From assembly GCF_003967035.1 (NCBI RefSeq), contig NZ_AP018560.1, forward strand, positions 2,007,001-2,071,000: DNA of 64,000 nt, read 5' to 3'. Below are positions 1 to 13,093 of the stretch, piece by piece. The stretch is from Aerosticca soli (GTDB lineage: Bacteria; Pseudomonadota; Gammaproteobacteria; Xanthomonadales; Rhodanobacteraceae). The notes beneath the pieces are model-generated. The model was not told the DNA's origin and searched no databases. It saw only the letters and a list, made by a program, of their open reading frames with translations. Both the position numbers and the translations under genes were made by a program. Each line of letters begins with the position of its first letter. The first letter of the stretch is position 1.

Positions 1-1
1 C

Positions 2-697
2 GGCACCGCCATCGTCCGCTACCTCGCCCGCCAGGGGCACAAGGTGGCGACCAACTACCGCGACGAAGCCAAGGCCCAGGCCTGGCGGGCACGCATGGCG
101 GACGACGGCATCGAGGTGTGCATGGTGCCCGGCGACGTCGCCGACCCTGAATCCTCGGCGGCGATGGTGCGCGCGATCGAGGCACAGTGCGGCCCGATCG
201 ACATCCTGATCAACAACGCCGGCATCACCCGCGACGCCACCTTCCACCGCATGACCTACCAGCAGTGGATCGACGTGATCAACACCAACCTCAATGCGTG
301 CTTCAACGTGACCCGGCCGATCATCGAGGGCATGCGTGCGCGCAAGTGGGGCCGCATCGTGCAGATCAGCTCGATCAACGGCCAGAAGGGCCAGTACGGC
401 CAGGCCAATTACGCCGCCGCCAAGGCCGGCATGCACGGCTTCACCATCTCGCTGGCGCAGGAAAACGCCAAGTTCGGCATCACCGTGAACACCGTCTCCC
501 CCGGCTACGTGGCCACCGACATGGTGATGGCGGTGCCCGAGGAAGTCCGCGAGAAAATCGTCGCGCAGATTCCGATCGGCCGGCTCGGTAAGCCGGAGGA
601 AATCGCCCACGCGGTGGCCTTCTTCACCACCGACGAGGCGAGCTGGATCACCGGCGCCAATCTCGCCATCAACGGCGGGCATTACATGGGCTGGTGA
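2..697 (+). CDS. phbB: Acetoacetyl-CoA reductase (5' end missing)
   Basis: NADPH-dependent short-chain dehydrogenase that reduces acetoacetyl-CoA to (R)-3-hydroxybutyryl-CoA, the second step of polyhydroxybutyrate synthesis. The reading frame is already open at base 2 and begins inside the glycine-rich nucleotide-binding loop (GTAIVRYLARQG), so roughly the first 15 residues lie outside the window. The NNAG motif, the catalytic Ser in QISSINGQKGQYGQ and the downstream Y-x-x-x-K pair are all present. The INGQKGQ(Y/F)GQ signature is typical of PhaB rather than FabG. A PhaR-type regulator of the same pathway lies at 46145-46645. FabG remains the alternative reading. Confidence 0.85.
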   Translation, partial: GTAIVRYLARQGHKVATNYRDEAKAQAWRARMADDGIEVCMVPGDVADPESSAAMVRAIEAQCGPIDILINNAGITRDATFHRMTYQQWIDVINTNLNACFNVTRPIIEGMRARKWGRIVQISSINGQKGQYGQANYAAAKAGMHGFTISLAQENAKFGITVNTVSPGYVATDMVMAVPEEVREKIVAQIPIGRLGKPEEIAHAVAFFTTDEASWITGANLAINGGHYMGW

Positions 698-719
698 TCG
701 TCCGGCGCGAGGGCGCAGA

Positions 720-1514
720 TTATGCCGCGCCCTTGGCGAGCAGTTTCTCCAGCACCTTGCCGACGGCGGCAAAGGCAAAAGCGCCGGTGACATGCGTGGC
801 CGAGCCCAGACCGCCGCCACAGGCGAGATTGAAGGCATCGCCGCCGGGCGGCCGTGTGCCGCACACGCTGCCGTCGGGTTGCGGGTACTGCACGTTTTCC
901 AGCGAATAGACCGCGCTCACGCCGAAGTAGCGCCCGGGATTGCGCGGAAAGCCGAAGTCCTGGCGCAGCTTCTTGCGGATCAGGCTGAGCATGGCGTCGT
1001 GCTCGGTGCGCGAAAGGTCGCGCACGCGGATCTGGGTGGGATCGGTGCGACCGCCGGCCGAACCCACGGTGACCAGCGGCAGCTTGCGGCGCCGGCACCA
1101 GGCGATGGCCTCCAGCTTGACGCGAAAGGCGTCGCAGGCATCCAGCACCACGTCGTAGCCGCGGTCGAGCAGTTCATCCAGCGTCGCCGGGGTGAGGAAG
1201 CGCTCGACCGCCTCCAGCCGCAGCGCCGGATGGATCGCATGCAGCCGTTCGGCCATCACGCCGACCTTGGGCTTGCCGTACGCGCCGTCCAGCGCATGCA
1301 GCTGGCGGTTGGTGTTGGACAGGCACACCTCGTCGCCGTCGATCAGGGTGAGCCGGCCGACGCCGCTGCGCGCCAGCGCCTCGGCCGCCCACGAGCCGAC
1401 GCCGCCGATGCCGACCACGGCCACGTGCGACTGCGCCAGCTTGGCCAGCGTACCGGCGCCGTAGAGACGCTCGATGCCGGCGAAGCGTTCCTGCGCCACC
1501 TTGGAAGAGCTCAT
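720..1514 (-). CDS. tcdA: tRNA threonylcarbamoyladenosine dehydratase TcdA
   Basis: E1-like (ThiF/MoeB fold) ATP-dependent enzyme that cyclises t6A to ct6A at position 37 of ANN-decoding tRNAs. 264 residues. The nucleotide-binding glycine loop GIGGVGSW is at about residues 35-42, followed by an acidic/Asn segment ([13 protein letters not shown]) at about 59-71 that is typical of the family. The ATG at 1514 overlaps the ispF stop by 4 nt, which implies translational coupling. It sits at the 3' end of the pyrG-ispF operon. I chose this start because the longer open frame upstream only reads ispF out of frame. Confidence 0.9.
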   Translation of the reverse strand: MSSSKVAQERFAGIERLYGAGTLAKLAQSHVAVVGIGGVGSWAAEALARSGVGRLTLIDGDEVCLSNTNRQLHALDGAYGKPKVGVMAERLHAIHPALRLEAVERFLTPATLDELLDRGYDVVLDACDAFRVKLEAIAWCRRRKLPLVTVGSAGGRTDPTQIRVRDLSRTEHDAMLSLIRKKLRQDFGFPRNPGRYFGVSAVYSLENVQYPQPDGSVCGTRPPGGDAFNLACGGGLGSATHVTGAFAFAAVGKVLEKLLAKGAA

Positions 1515-1984
1515 GCGCGCTCCAGGAGCACCGAGGCCTGCGCGGCGAGGCCTTCGCGACGACCGAGGAAGCCCAGCTTCTCGGTGGTGGTCGCCTTCAC
1601 GCTGATCGCGCTGACCGGGCAATCGAGATCGGCGGCGAGGTTCTCGCGCATGGCCGCTGCGTGCGGGGCGACCTTGGGCGCCTCGCCGATCACGGTGACG
1701 TCGGCGTTGCCGAGCCGATAGCCCTGCGCGCGCATCAAGGCCGCGGCATGACGCAGGAATTGCCGGCTGTCGGCACCGCGCCAGCGCGCCTCGGAGGGCG
1801 GGAAATGGGTGCCGATGTCGCCGAGCGCGAGCGCGCCGAAGATGGCGTCGCACAGGGCATGGATTACCACGTCGCCGTCCGAGTGCGCCGCAAGGCCGTG
1901 ATGATGCGGCACGCGCACCCCGCCCAGCATCACGTGATCACCCTCGGCGAAGGCGTGCACATCGAAACCGCTACCGATCCGCAT
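1511..1984 (-). CDS. ispF: 2-C-methyl-D-erythritol 2,4-cyclodiphosphate synthase
   Basis: Converts CDP-ME 2-phosphate to MEcPP with release of CMP in the non-mevalonate isoprenoid pathway. 157 residues, the normal length. The zinc-binding residues Asp8, His10 and His42 fall exactly where expected ([20 protein letters not shown]), and the TTTEKLGF substrate loop is near residues 130-137. The ATG at 1984 is preceded by GGAGG about 9 nt upstream; a TTG one codon earlier is possible. It follows ispD after about 60 nt and overlaps tcdA by 4 nt. Confidence 0.95.
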   Translation of the reverse strand: MRIGSGFDVHAFAEGDHVMLGGVRVPHHHGLAAHSDGDVVIHALCDAIFGALALGDIGTHFPPSEARWRGADSRQFLRHAAALMRAQGYRLGNADVTVIGEAPKVAPHAAAMRENLAADLDCPVSAISVKATTTEKLGFLGRREGLAAQASVLLERA

Positions 1985-2045
1985 CAAGCATTGCCTCCAT
2001 CCGTTTCACCCGATGCAGGGACGCTCCCGGCATCGCCGGCGTGGG

Positions 2046-2735
2046 TCAATTCAACTGGCCGAGCAACCACTCGGCGAGGGCGAAATCCGCCGCGGTGGTC
2101 ACCTTGAGATTGTCCTCGGCGCCTTCCACCAGCAGCGGTCGCGCGCCGGCAAGCTCCATCGCCATCGCCTCGTCGGTGGGGCACTGCCCCGCCTGCAGCG
2201 CCGCCGTCAACGCCGCGGTCAGTGCGCCGCGCCGGAACATCTGCGGCGTGAACGCCCGCCAGCGCGTCTCGCGCGGCTCGGTCGCCACACTGCGACCCCA
2301 CGCATCGGCACGCTTGAGCGTATCGCGCAGCGGCGCAGCGAGCAGCCCACCCTCCTGGGCGCCGGCGCGCTCGATCAACCGGTCGATGTCGGCATGCCGT
2401 ACGCACGGCCGCGCGGCATCGTGCACGAGCACGAAGTCGGTCTCGCCGACGCTCGCCGGCAAGGCCGCGAGCCCGGCCAGCACCGAGTGGCAGCGTTCGG
2501 CACCACCCACGGCGGTACGTACCGGCTTGCCGGCACAGGCATCGATGCCGGGCCAATGGCCGTCGTCCGCGGACAGGGTGACCATCAGCCCGGCGATGCG
2601 CGGATGCGCGGCCAAGCGCTCCAGGGTGTGCAGCAGCAGCGGCCGGCCGGCCAGCGGCAGATACTGCTTGGGTCGGTCGCCGCCGACCCGGGTGCCGCGC
2701 CCGGCCGCCGGCACCACGCACCAGAATCCGTCCAT
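2046..2735 (-). CDS. ispD: 2-C-methyl-D-erythritol 4-phosphate cytidylyltransferase
   Basis: Transfers CMP from CTP to MEP in the MEP isoprenoid pathway, one step before the kinase IspE and two before IspF. 229 residues. The N-terminal nucleotide-binding signature PAAGRGTRVGGDRPKQYL (residues 9-26) is intact, followed by VHDAARPCV (metal/CTP site), TDEAMAMEL and the C-terminal NLKVTTAADFALAE. The ATG at 2735 lies 1 nt after the ftsB stop. The ftsB-ispD-ispF order is conserved in many gammaproteobacteria. Confidence 0.95.
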   Translation of the reverse strand: MDGFWCVVPAAGRGTRVGGDRPKQYLPLAGRPLLLHTLERLAAHPRIAGLMVTLSADDGHWPGIDACAGKPVRTAVGGAERCHSVLAGLAALPASVGETDFVLVHDAARPCVRHADIDRLIERAGAQEGGLLAAPLRDTLKRADAWGRSVATEPRETRWRAFTPQMFRRGALTAALTAALQAGQCPTDEAMAMELAGARPLLVEGAEDNLKVTTAADFALAEWLLGQLN

Positions 2736-2736
2736 G

Positions 2737-3054
2737 TCAGTGGGTACCGTCGTCGGCGGGCGGCGCGCTCGTCGTCGACGGCGGCTCGACCACTTGATAG
2801 AAAACCTCGCCCGGCTTGATGAGGCCAAGCTCCGCGCGCGCGCGCGCCTCCACCGCCTGTTCGCCGTGCTTCAAGTCCTCCACGTCGGCGGCCAGGGCCT
2901 GGTTGCGTTCGCGCAGGCGGTCGTTCTCCTCCTGCTGGCGGCTCACCGCGCGCCGCAACGCCTCGACCTCGCGCATGCCGCCATGGCCGTTCCACAGCTT
3001 GAACTGCAGCGCGGCCAGGAGCACGAGGAGGACGAGCGCGACCCAGCGCAGCAT
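2737..3054 (-). CDS. ftsB: Cell division protein FtsB
   Basis: Bitopic inner-membrane divisome protein that pairs with FtsL and FtsQ and helps activate FtsWI septal synthesis. 105 residues: a short cytoplasmic MLRW start, one transmembrane helix (about residues 5-20), then a periplasmic coiled coil rich in Glu/Arg/Leu (about 28-70) and the conserved ARAELGLIKPGEVFYQ segment. The C-terminal tail (PPSTTSAPPADDGTH) is low complexity and a little longer than in E. coli. It lies between eno (14 nt upstream) and ispD (1 nt downstream), the usual place. Confidence 0.93.
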   Translation of the reverse strand: MLRWVALVLLVLLAALQFKLWNGHGGMREVEALRRAVSRQQEENDRLRERNQALAADVEDLKHGEQAVEARARAELGLIKPGEVFYQVVEPPSTTSAPPADDGTH

Positions 3055-3068
3055 GGCGGTCCGGCGGT

Positions 3069-6050
<2,982 letters not shown>

Positions 6051-6069
6051 GCGCGCACCTCGTACGGCC

Positions 6070-7790
<1,721 letters not shown>

Positions 7791-7835
7791 GCCGCGAGGC
7801 GAAGGCGAGTCTCGATTCACCGCCGGGTTGGGCGT

Positions 7836-7851
7836 TAGCATGGTGCGGATG
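7836..7851 (+). promoter_or_regulatory. Predicted -10 box for a leaderless transcript of the M24 peptidase gene
   Basis: TAGCAT (7836-7841) is followed by 7 nt and then the ATG at 7849, so a normal transcription start would fall on the start codon itself. No Shine-Dalgarno sequence precedes this ATG. The -35 region is weak (TCGATT, 17-nt spacing). The same layout recurs before ygfZ and phaR. Confidence 0.35.
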
Positions 7852-9645
7852 AATGCCCCCATCCCCACCCGCCTGGCCGCGCTGCGCCAGGCCATGGTCC
7901 GGCACGGCGTCAGCGCCTGCCTGGTCCCCACCGCCGATCCGCACCTTTCCGAATACCTGCCCGCACACTGGGCCGCGCGGGCGTGGCTGTCCGGCTTCAC
8001 CGGCTCGGCCGGCACCCTGGTGGTGACCGCGACAGACGCCGGGCTGTGGACCGACGCGCGCTATTTCGAGCAGGCCGAACGCGAACTGGCCGGCAGCGGC
8101 ATCGCGCTGATGCGGCAGCGGGTGGCCCATGCCCCCGAACACCTCGACTGGCTGCGGCAACGTCTGCGCCGCGGCGACGTGCTCGCGGTGGCCGGCGACA
8201 GCCTCGCCCTGGCCACGCGCCGGCAGCTCGAGCGGCTGCTTAAGGAAAACGGCGCGACGTTGCGCACCAATCTCGACCTGCCTGGCGAGGTCTGGACCGA
8301 CCGTCCCGACCTGCCGCACGCGCCGGTGTTCGCCCATGCCGCGGCCTATGCCTGCACCGGCCGCGCGGAGAAGCTCGCCCGGCTGCGCGAGGCCATGCGT
8401 GGTCACGGCGCCAGCCATCACCTGCTCTCCAGCCTGGACGACATCGCCTGGCTGACCAACCTGCGCGGCGCCGACGTCGCCTACAACCCGGTCTTTCTCG
8501 CCCACTGCCTGATCGACGCCGACACCGCCACGCTGTTCGCCGAGCGCAGCCAGTTCGACGAGGACACGCTTGCCGCGCTCGCCGCCGATGGCGTGCGTCT
8601 GGCCGACTACGCCGCCGTGACCGCGGCCCTGGCCAGGCTCGGCGCAGACGATGCGCTGCTGTTCGACCCCGCCCGCGTGGTCTGCGCGGTGATCGACGCG
8701 TTGCCGGCACACGTGCGCAGGATCGAGGCCGGCCAGCCGAGCACGCACTTCAAGGCTCGCAAGAACGCCTGCGAGCTCGCGCACATCCGAAAGACCATGC
8801 GCCGCGACGGCGCCGCCCTGGTCCGCGCCTTCCGCCGGCTGGAGGATCGCCTCGCCGCCGGCATGCGGCAGACCGAGCTCGACGTCGATGCGCTGCTGCG
8901 CGAGGAGCGCGCCGCGCAGGAGGACTTCGTCGGCGAGAGCTTCGCCACCATCGCCGCCTACCAGGCCAACGGCGCGCTGCCGCACTATCGCGCCACGCCG
9001 GAGGCCCATGCGACGCTGGAACGCCGCGGCCTGCTGCTCATCGACTCCGGCGGCCAGTATCTGGGCGGCACCACCGACATCACCCGCGTGCTGGCGCTCG
9101 GCGAGACCAGCGCCGAGCAGCGCCGCGACGCCACGCTGGTGATGAAGGGCCTGATCGCGCTCAGCCGCGTGCGTTTTCCGAAAGGCGCGAGCGGCCCGCA
9201 GCTCGATGCGCTCGCCCGCGCGCCGCTGTGGGCGGCTGGTCTGGACTACGGCCACGGCACCGGCCACGGCGTGGGTTATTTCCTCAACGTGCACGAAGGC
9301 CCGCACGGCATCCGCCCGCCGGCCTCGGGCGCCGCGCTGGTGGCGCTGGAACCGGGCATGATCAGCTCGATCGAGCCGGGCGTATACAAGCCCGGCCGGC
9401 ACGGCATCCGCCACGAGAACCTCGCCGTGGTGGTCGAGACCGAGCACGGCGAGTTCGGCGAATTCCTCGCCTTCGAGACGCTGACCCTGTGTCCGTTCGA
9501 TCGCCGCGCGCTGGAGCCGGCGCTGCTCAACCCCGAGGAACGCGCCTGGCTCGACGACTACCACGCGACCGTGCGCGCCGCGCTCGCGCCGTTGCTGGAA
9601 GGGGCCGACCTCGCCTGGCTGGAACGGCACTGCGCGCCGCTGTGA
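7849..9645 (+). CDS. M24 family aminopeptidase P (Xaa-Pro aminopeptidase type)
   Basis: Predicted dinuclear-metal peptidase that removes N-terminal residues preceding proline. 598 residues, the long form with two creatinase-like N-terminal domains (about 1-310), a pita-bread M24 domain (about 320-535) and a short C-terminal region. Metal-ligand motifs of the family are present: LLIDSGGQY followed by TTDITRV (two Asp), GHGTGHGVG (His), SSIEPGVY (Glu) and the final Glu in ENLAVVVETE. An ATG 9 nt upstream (7840) is in frame, but it overlaps the predicted -10 box, so 7849 is preferred. It is divergent from pyrG. Confidence 0.9.
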   Translation: MNAPIPTRLAALRQAMVRHGVSACLVPTADPHLSEYLPAHWAARAWLSGFTGSAGTLVVTATDAGLWTDARYFEQAERELAGSGIALMRQRVAHAPEHLDWLRQRLRRGDVLAVAGDSLALATRRQLERLLKENGATLRTNLDLPGEVWTDRPDLPHAPVFAHAAAYACTGRAEKLARLREAMRGHGASHHLLSSLDDIAWLTNLRGADVAYNPVFLAHCLIDADTATLFAERSQFDEDTLAALAADGVRLADYAAVTAALARLGADDALLFDPARVVCAVIDALPAHVRRIEAGQPSTHFKARKNACELAHIRKTMRRDGAALVRAFRRLEDRLAAGMRQTELDVDALLREERAAQEDFVGESFATIAAYQANGALPHYRATPEAHATLERRGLLLIDSGGQYLGGTTDITRVLALGETSAEQRRDATLVMKGLIALSRVRFPKGASGPQLDALARAPLWAAGLDYGHGTGHGVGYFLNVHEGPHGIRPPASGAALVALEPGMISSIEPGVYKPGRHGIRHENLAVVVETEHGEFGEFLAFETLTLCPFDRRALEPALLNPEERAWLDDYHATVRAALAPLLEGADLAWLERHCAPL

Positions 9646-9706
9646 GCGGCTTGACCCCTCCCGCCGTCGCCGCCATCCTGCCGCCCCGCTTCCGGTCACC
9701 CTCCCC

Positions 9707-11596
9707 ATGAGCAGCCGCTACAACGCCGCCGACATCGAAGTCCTCTCCGGTCTGGACCCGGTCAAGCGCCGGCCGGGCATGTACACCGACACCACCCGCC
9801 CGAACCATCTCGCGCAGGAGGTGATCGACAACGCGGTGGACGAGGCGCTGGCCGGCCATGCCACGCACATCGAGGTGATCGTGCACACCGACGGCTCGGT
9901 CGAGGTGAGCGACGACGGCCGCGGCATGCCGGTGGACATCCACCCGGAGGAAGGCATTCCCGGTGTCGAGCTGATCCTCACCCGCCTGCACGCGGGCGGC
10001 AAGTTCTCTGGCCGCAACTACAGTTTTTCCGGCGGCCTGCACGGCGTCGGCGTGTCGGTGGTGAATGCGCTCTCCAGCCGCGTGGAGGTGACCATCCGCC
10101 GCGACGGCCAGGTCTACCGCATGGCCTTCGCGCATGGCGATCGCGCCAGCGAGCTGGAAGTGATCGGCACGGTGCCGAAGAAGAAAACCGGCACCACCGT
10201 GCGTTTCTGGCCGGACCCGAAATACTTCGACTCGCCCAAGATCTCCCTGTCCCGGCTCAAGCACCTGCTGCGCGCCAAGGCGGTGCTGTGCGCCGGATTG
10301 CACGTGAGGCTCGTCGACGAGGCCAGCGGCGAAGTCAGCGAATGGCATTACGAGGACGGCCTGCGCGATTACCTGCGCGGCGCGCTGGAGGGTTTGGAGA
10401 CCCTCCCCGACGAGCCGTTCGTGCATCGCATGGATCGCGGCTCCGAGGCCCTGGACGTCGCCCTGGCCTGGGTGATCGAGGGCGAGCTGGTGCAGGAAAG
10501 CTACGTCAACCTGATTCCCACCGTGCAGGGCGGCACCCACGTCAACGGCCTGCGTTCCGGGCTCACCAACGCGCTGCGCGAGTTCTGCGACATTCGCGAT
10601 CTTTTGCCGCGCGGCGTCAAGCTGGCGCCGGAGGACGTCTGGGAGCGGCTGGCCTTCGTGCTCAGCGTGAAACTGCAGGATCCGCAATTCGCCGGTCAGA
10701 CCAAGGAGCGCCTGTCCTCGCGCGATGCCGCCGCGCTGGTCGAGGGCGTGGTGCACGACGCCTTCAGCCTGTGGCTCAACCAGCACGTCGCGTGGGGCGA
10801 GAAGATCGCCCAGCTCGCCATCGAGCGCGCCAGCGCACGGCTGAAGGCGGCCAAGCAGGTGGTGCGCAAGAAGATCACGCAAGGCCCGGCGCTGCCCGGC
10901 AAGCTCGCCGACTGCAGCGCCACCGATCTTTCCCGCACCGAGCTGTTCCTGGTCGAGGGCGACTCCGCCGGCGGCAGCGCCAAGCAGGCGCGCGACAAGG
11001 AGTTCCAGGCGATCCTGCCGTTGCGCGGCAAGATCCTCAACACCTGGGAAGTCGAATCCAGCGCGGTGCTGGCCTCGGAGGAGGTGCACAACCTGGCGGT
11101 GGCGATCGGCTGCGACCCGGGCAAGGACGATCTCTCCGGCCTGCGCTACGGCAAGGTCATCATCCTGGCCGATGCCGATTCGGACGGCCTGCACATCGCC
11201 ACGCTGCTCTCGGCGCTGTTCCTGAAGCATTTTCCCGCGCTGGTGCGCCAGGGCCACGTGTTCGTGGCGATGCCGCCGCTGTTTCGCGTCGACGTCGGCA
11301 AGCAGGTGTTCTACTGCCTGGACGAAAGCGAGAAGAACGCCCTGCTCGCCCGCGTCGAGCGCGAGAAGATGAAGGGTGCAGTCAGCGTCACCCGCTTCAA
11401 GGGCCTGGGCGAGATGAACCCGGCGCAGCTGCGCGAATCGACCATCCACCCGGACACCCGGCGGCTGGTGCAGCTGACCGTGGACGACGATGCGGCCACC
11501 GCGCAGCTCATGGACCTGCTGCTGGCCAAGAAACGCGCCGGTGAACGCAAGCAGTGGCTGGAGGAAAAGGGCGATCTCGCCACGCTGGAGGTGTGA
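9707..11596 (+). CDS. parE: DNA topoisomerase IV subunit B
   Basis: ATPase subunit of the type II topoisomerase that decatenates replicated chromosomes; works with ParC. 629 residues, the length expected for ParE and clearly shorter than GyrB of this group. In order: GHKL ATPase motifs (ELI-type N-box IDNAVDEALAGHA, DDGRGMPVD, GGLHGVGVSVVNAL), the QTK loop (GQTKERL), and the TOPRIM domain with EGDSAGGSAKQARD and DADSDGLHI. The PLRGKILN segment is present. The ATG lies about 60 nt after the peptidase stop with no obvious Shine-Dalgarno sequence. Confidence 0.93.
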   Translation: MSSRYNAADIEVLSGLDPVKRRPGMYTDTTRPNHLAQEVIDNAVDEALAGHATHIEVIVHTDGSVEVSDDGRGMPVDIHPEEGIPGVELILTRLHAGGKFSGRNYSFSGGLHGVGVSVVNALSSRVEVTIRRDGQVYRMAFAHGDRASELEVIGTVPKKKTGTTVRFWPDPKYFDSPKISLSRLKHLLRAKAVLCAGLHVRLVDEASGEVSEWHYEDGLRDYLRGALEGLETLPDEPFVHRMDRGSEALDVALAWVIEGELVQESYVNLIPTVQGGTHVNGLRSGLTNALREFCDIRDLLPRGVKLAPEDVWERLAFVLSVKLQDPQFAGQTKERLSSRDAAALVEGVVHDAFSLWLNQHVAWGEKIAQLAIERASARLKAAKQVVRKKITQGPALPGKLADCSATDLSRTELFLVEGDSAGGSAKQARDKEFQAILPLRGKILNTWEVESSAVLASEEVHNLAVAIGCDPGKDDLSGLRYGKVIILADADSDGLHIATLLSALFLKHFPALVRQGHVFVAMPPLFRVDVGKQVFYCLDESEKNALLARVEREKMKGAVSVTRFKGLGEMNPAQLRESTIHPDTRRLVQLTVDDDAATAQLMDLLLAKKRAGERKQWLEEKGDLATLEV

Positions 11597-11749
11597 ATCG
11601 GCGTGCGCTCTCGCCGGCGCCGCCGTGAATGGCGCGATCCTGCACCAAGGTCTGCCGCGCGGCGCCTCGTGCACGCATCATCGCCCAAGGCTTCGCCGCC
11701 CTCATCGCTGCTCCGATCGGCAACCATCTGCCGCCACGAGGCCCATGCC

Positions 11750-12271
11750 ATGGCCCTGACACCACCCATCGACCTCAAGCGCTGGATCGACGAGCACCGC
11801 CACCTGCTCGAGCCGCCGGTGGGCAACAAGTGCATCGTCGATGGCGACTTCATCGTGATGATCGTCGGTGGACCGAACGCGCGCACCGACTACCACTACG
11901 ACGAAGGCCCGGAGTTCTTCCATCAGCTGGAAGGCGAGATGGTGCTCAAGGTGCAGGACGAGGGCATCGCGCGCGACATCCCGATCCGCGCCGGCGAGGT
12001 GTTCTACCTGCCGCCGCGCGTGCCGCATTCGCCGCAGCGCATGCCCGGTTCCATCGGCCTGGTGGTCGAACGCCGGCGCCTGCCGCACGAGCGCGATGGC
12101 CTGCTGTGGTTCTGCGAGCGCTGCAACCACAAGCTGTACGAGGAATATTTCACGCTGGCCGATATCGAGCGCGATTTCCCGCCGGTGTTCGAGCGTTTCT
12201 ACCGCTCGCGGGCGGCGCGCACCTGTACGGCCTGCGGGCACGTCCATCCGGCGCCGGGCAAATACGCCTGA
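11750..12271 (+). CDS. nbaC: 3-hydroxyanthranilate 3,4-dioxygenase
   Basis: Cupin Fe(II) dioxygenase that opens 3-hydroxyanthranilate, giving the quinolinate precursor for NAD synthesis or tryptophan degradation. 173 residues. The iron ligands are recognisable as His49, Glu55 and His93. A C-terminal rubredoxin-like site of four Cys is intact (CERC at 122-125, CTAC at 159-162), typical of the bacterial enzyme. GAGG lies 8 nt before the ATG. The preceding 150 nt after parE carry no gene. The pathway partner kynurenine 3-monooxygenase is far away, at 46676-48049. Confidence 0.93.
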   Translation: MALTPPIDLKRWIDEHRHLLEPPVGNKCIVDGDFIVMIVGGPNARTDYHYDEGPEFFHQLEGEMVLKVQDEGIARDIPIRAGEVFYLPPRVPHSPQRMPGSIGLVVERRRLPHERDGLLWFCERCNHKLYEEYFTLADIERDFPPVFERFYRSRAARTCTACGHVHPAPGKYA

Positions 12272-12398
12272 GCGGGCGACCACTCGCAGCCGACAAGCCG
12301 GGCCGCAAATGCCCCTTCTTGCGCCGCGACGCAGACCGGACGCGGCCCGCGCCCGGGTGTCCGTCGCTAAAAAACACCTTCAGCCACGGCCGGACCGC

Positions 12399-12935
12399 TC
12401 AGCCGCGCGCCAGCCACTTGCGCGCCATGCGGCGCAGGGAGGCATCCACGTGCGGATCGTCGACGAGGCTGCGCACCGGCACCCAGGCCAGCGCGTGCGA
12501 TTCCTCGCTCACGGTGAAGTCCTCGTCGCGGCCGGCGCGCACCACGTAGCGCACGTCGTAATGCCAGTGACCGGGCTCGAGGCCGCGGGCGGGAATGAAA
12601 TGACGGTCCAGATCGAAGATGGCCTCCTCGACGCGCAGCCCGCCCAGACCGGTTTCCTCGCAGGCCTCGCGCAACGCCACGCAGCTCAAGTCGCGCTCGC
12701 CGTCGGCATGGCCGCCGGGCTGCAACCAGCGGTCGAGTTTGCGGTGGTGGGTGAGGAGTGTGCGCCTGCCGTCGGCGCTCACCACCCAGGCCGAACCGGT
12801 GAAATGTCCGGCCGCGTGCGTGCGCTCGAAGACTGCCGGCGATGAGGCGAAGAAGGCGATGAATGTCTCGACCGCGCCGGGGTCCTCGTCGCGGTGACGT
12901 TGCAACGCATCCAGCAAGTCGTAAGAGGCAGACAT
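12399..12935 (-). CDS. Nudix hydrolase
   Basis: 178 residues. The Nudix box is complete: GGHADGERDLSCVALREA followed by CEETG, matching Gx5Ex7REUxEExGU with one variation. This signature binds Mg and hydrolyses nucleoside-diphosphate-X substrates; the substrate cannot be named from sequence. Start MSASYDLLDAL at 12935 is preferred over an upstream extension that crosses a probable promoter (a TACCAT -10-like box at 12967-12972 on this strand). It is divergent from the permease genes, and the 3' side is followed by a run of T's, possibly a weak terminator. Confidence 0.85.
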   Translation of the reverse strand: MSASYDLLDALQRHRDEDPGAVETFIAFFASSPAVFERTHAAGHFTGSAWVVSADGRRTLLTHHRKLDRWLQPGGHADGERDLSCVALREACEETGLGGLRVEEAIFDLDRHFIPARGLEPGHWHYDVRYVVRAGRDEDFTVSEESHALAWVPVRSLVDDPHVDASLRRMARKWLARG

Positions 12936-12986
12936 TTCGTGCGGCGCACCATGCAAGATGCAGTGCATGGTAACGGCGCACGGCGC

Positions 12987-13015
12987 TTGTCGCCCTTTCC
13001 ATGCTCGGCTAAGGT
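12987..13015 (+). promoter_or_regulatory. Predicted promoter of the amino acid permease pair
   Basis: TTGTCG (12987-12992), a 17-nt spacer and TAAGGT (13010-13015) lie about 80 nt before the first permease ATG. Reasonable sigma-70 spacing; assigned by eye only. Confidence 0.35.
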
Positions 13016-13093
13016 TGCCCCAATCGCTGCCTGCCTTTCCTCGAAAGCTCCTGCAGAGCGAAACGCGGCGGCCATCCACGGGGTAATCACCGC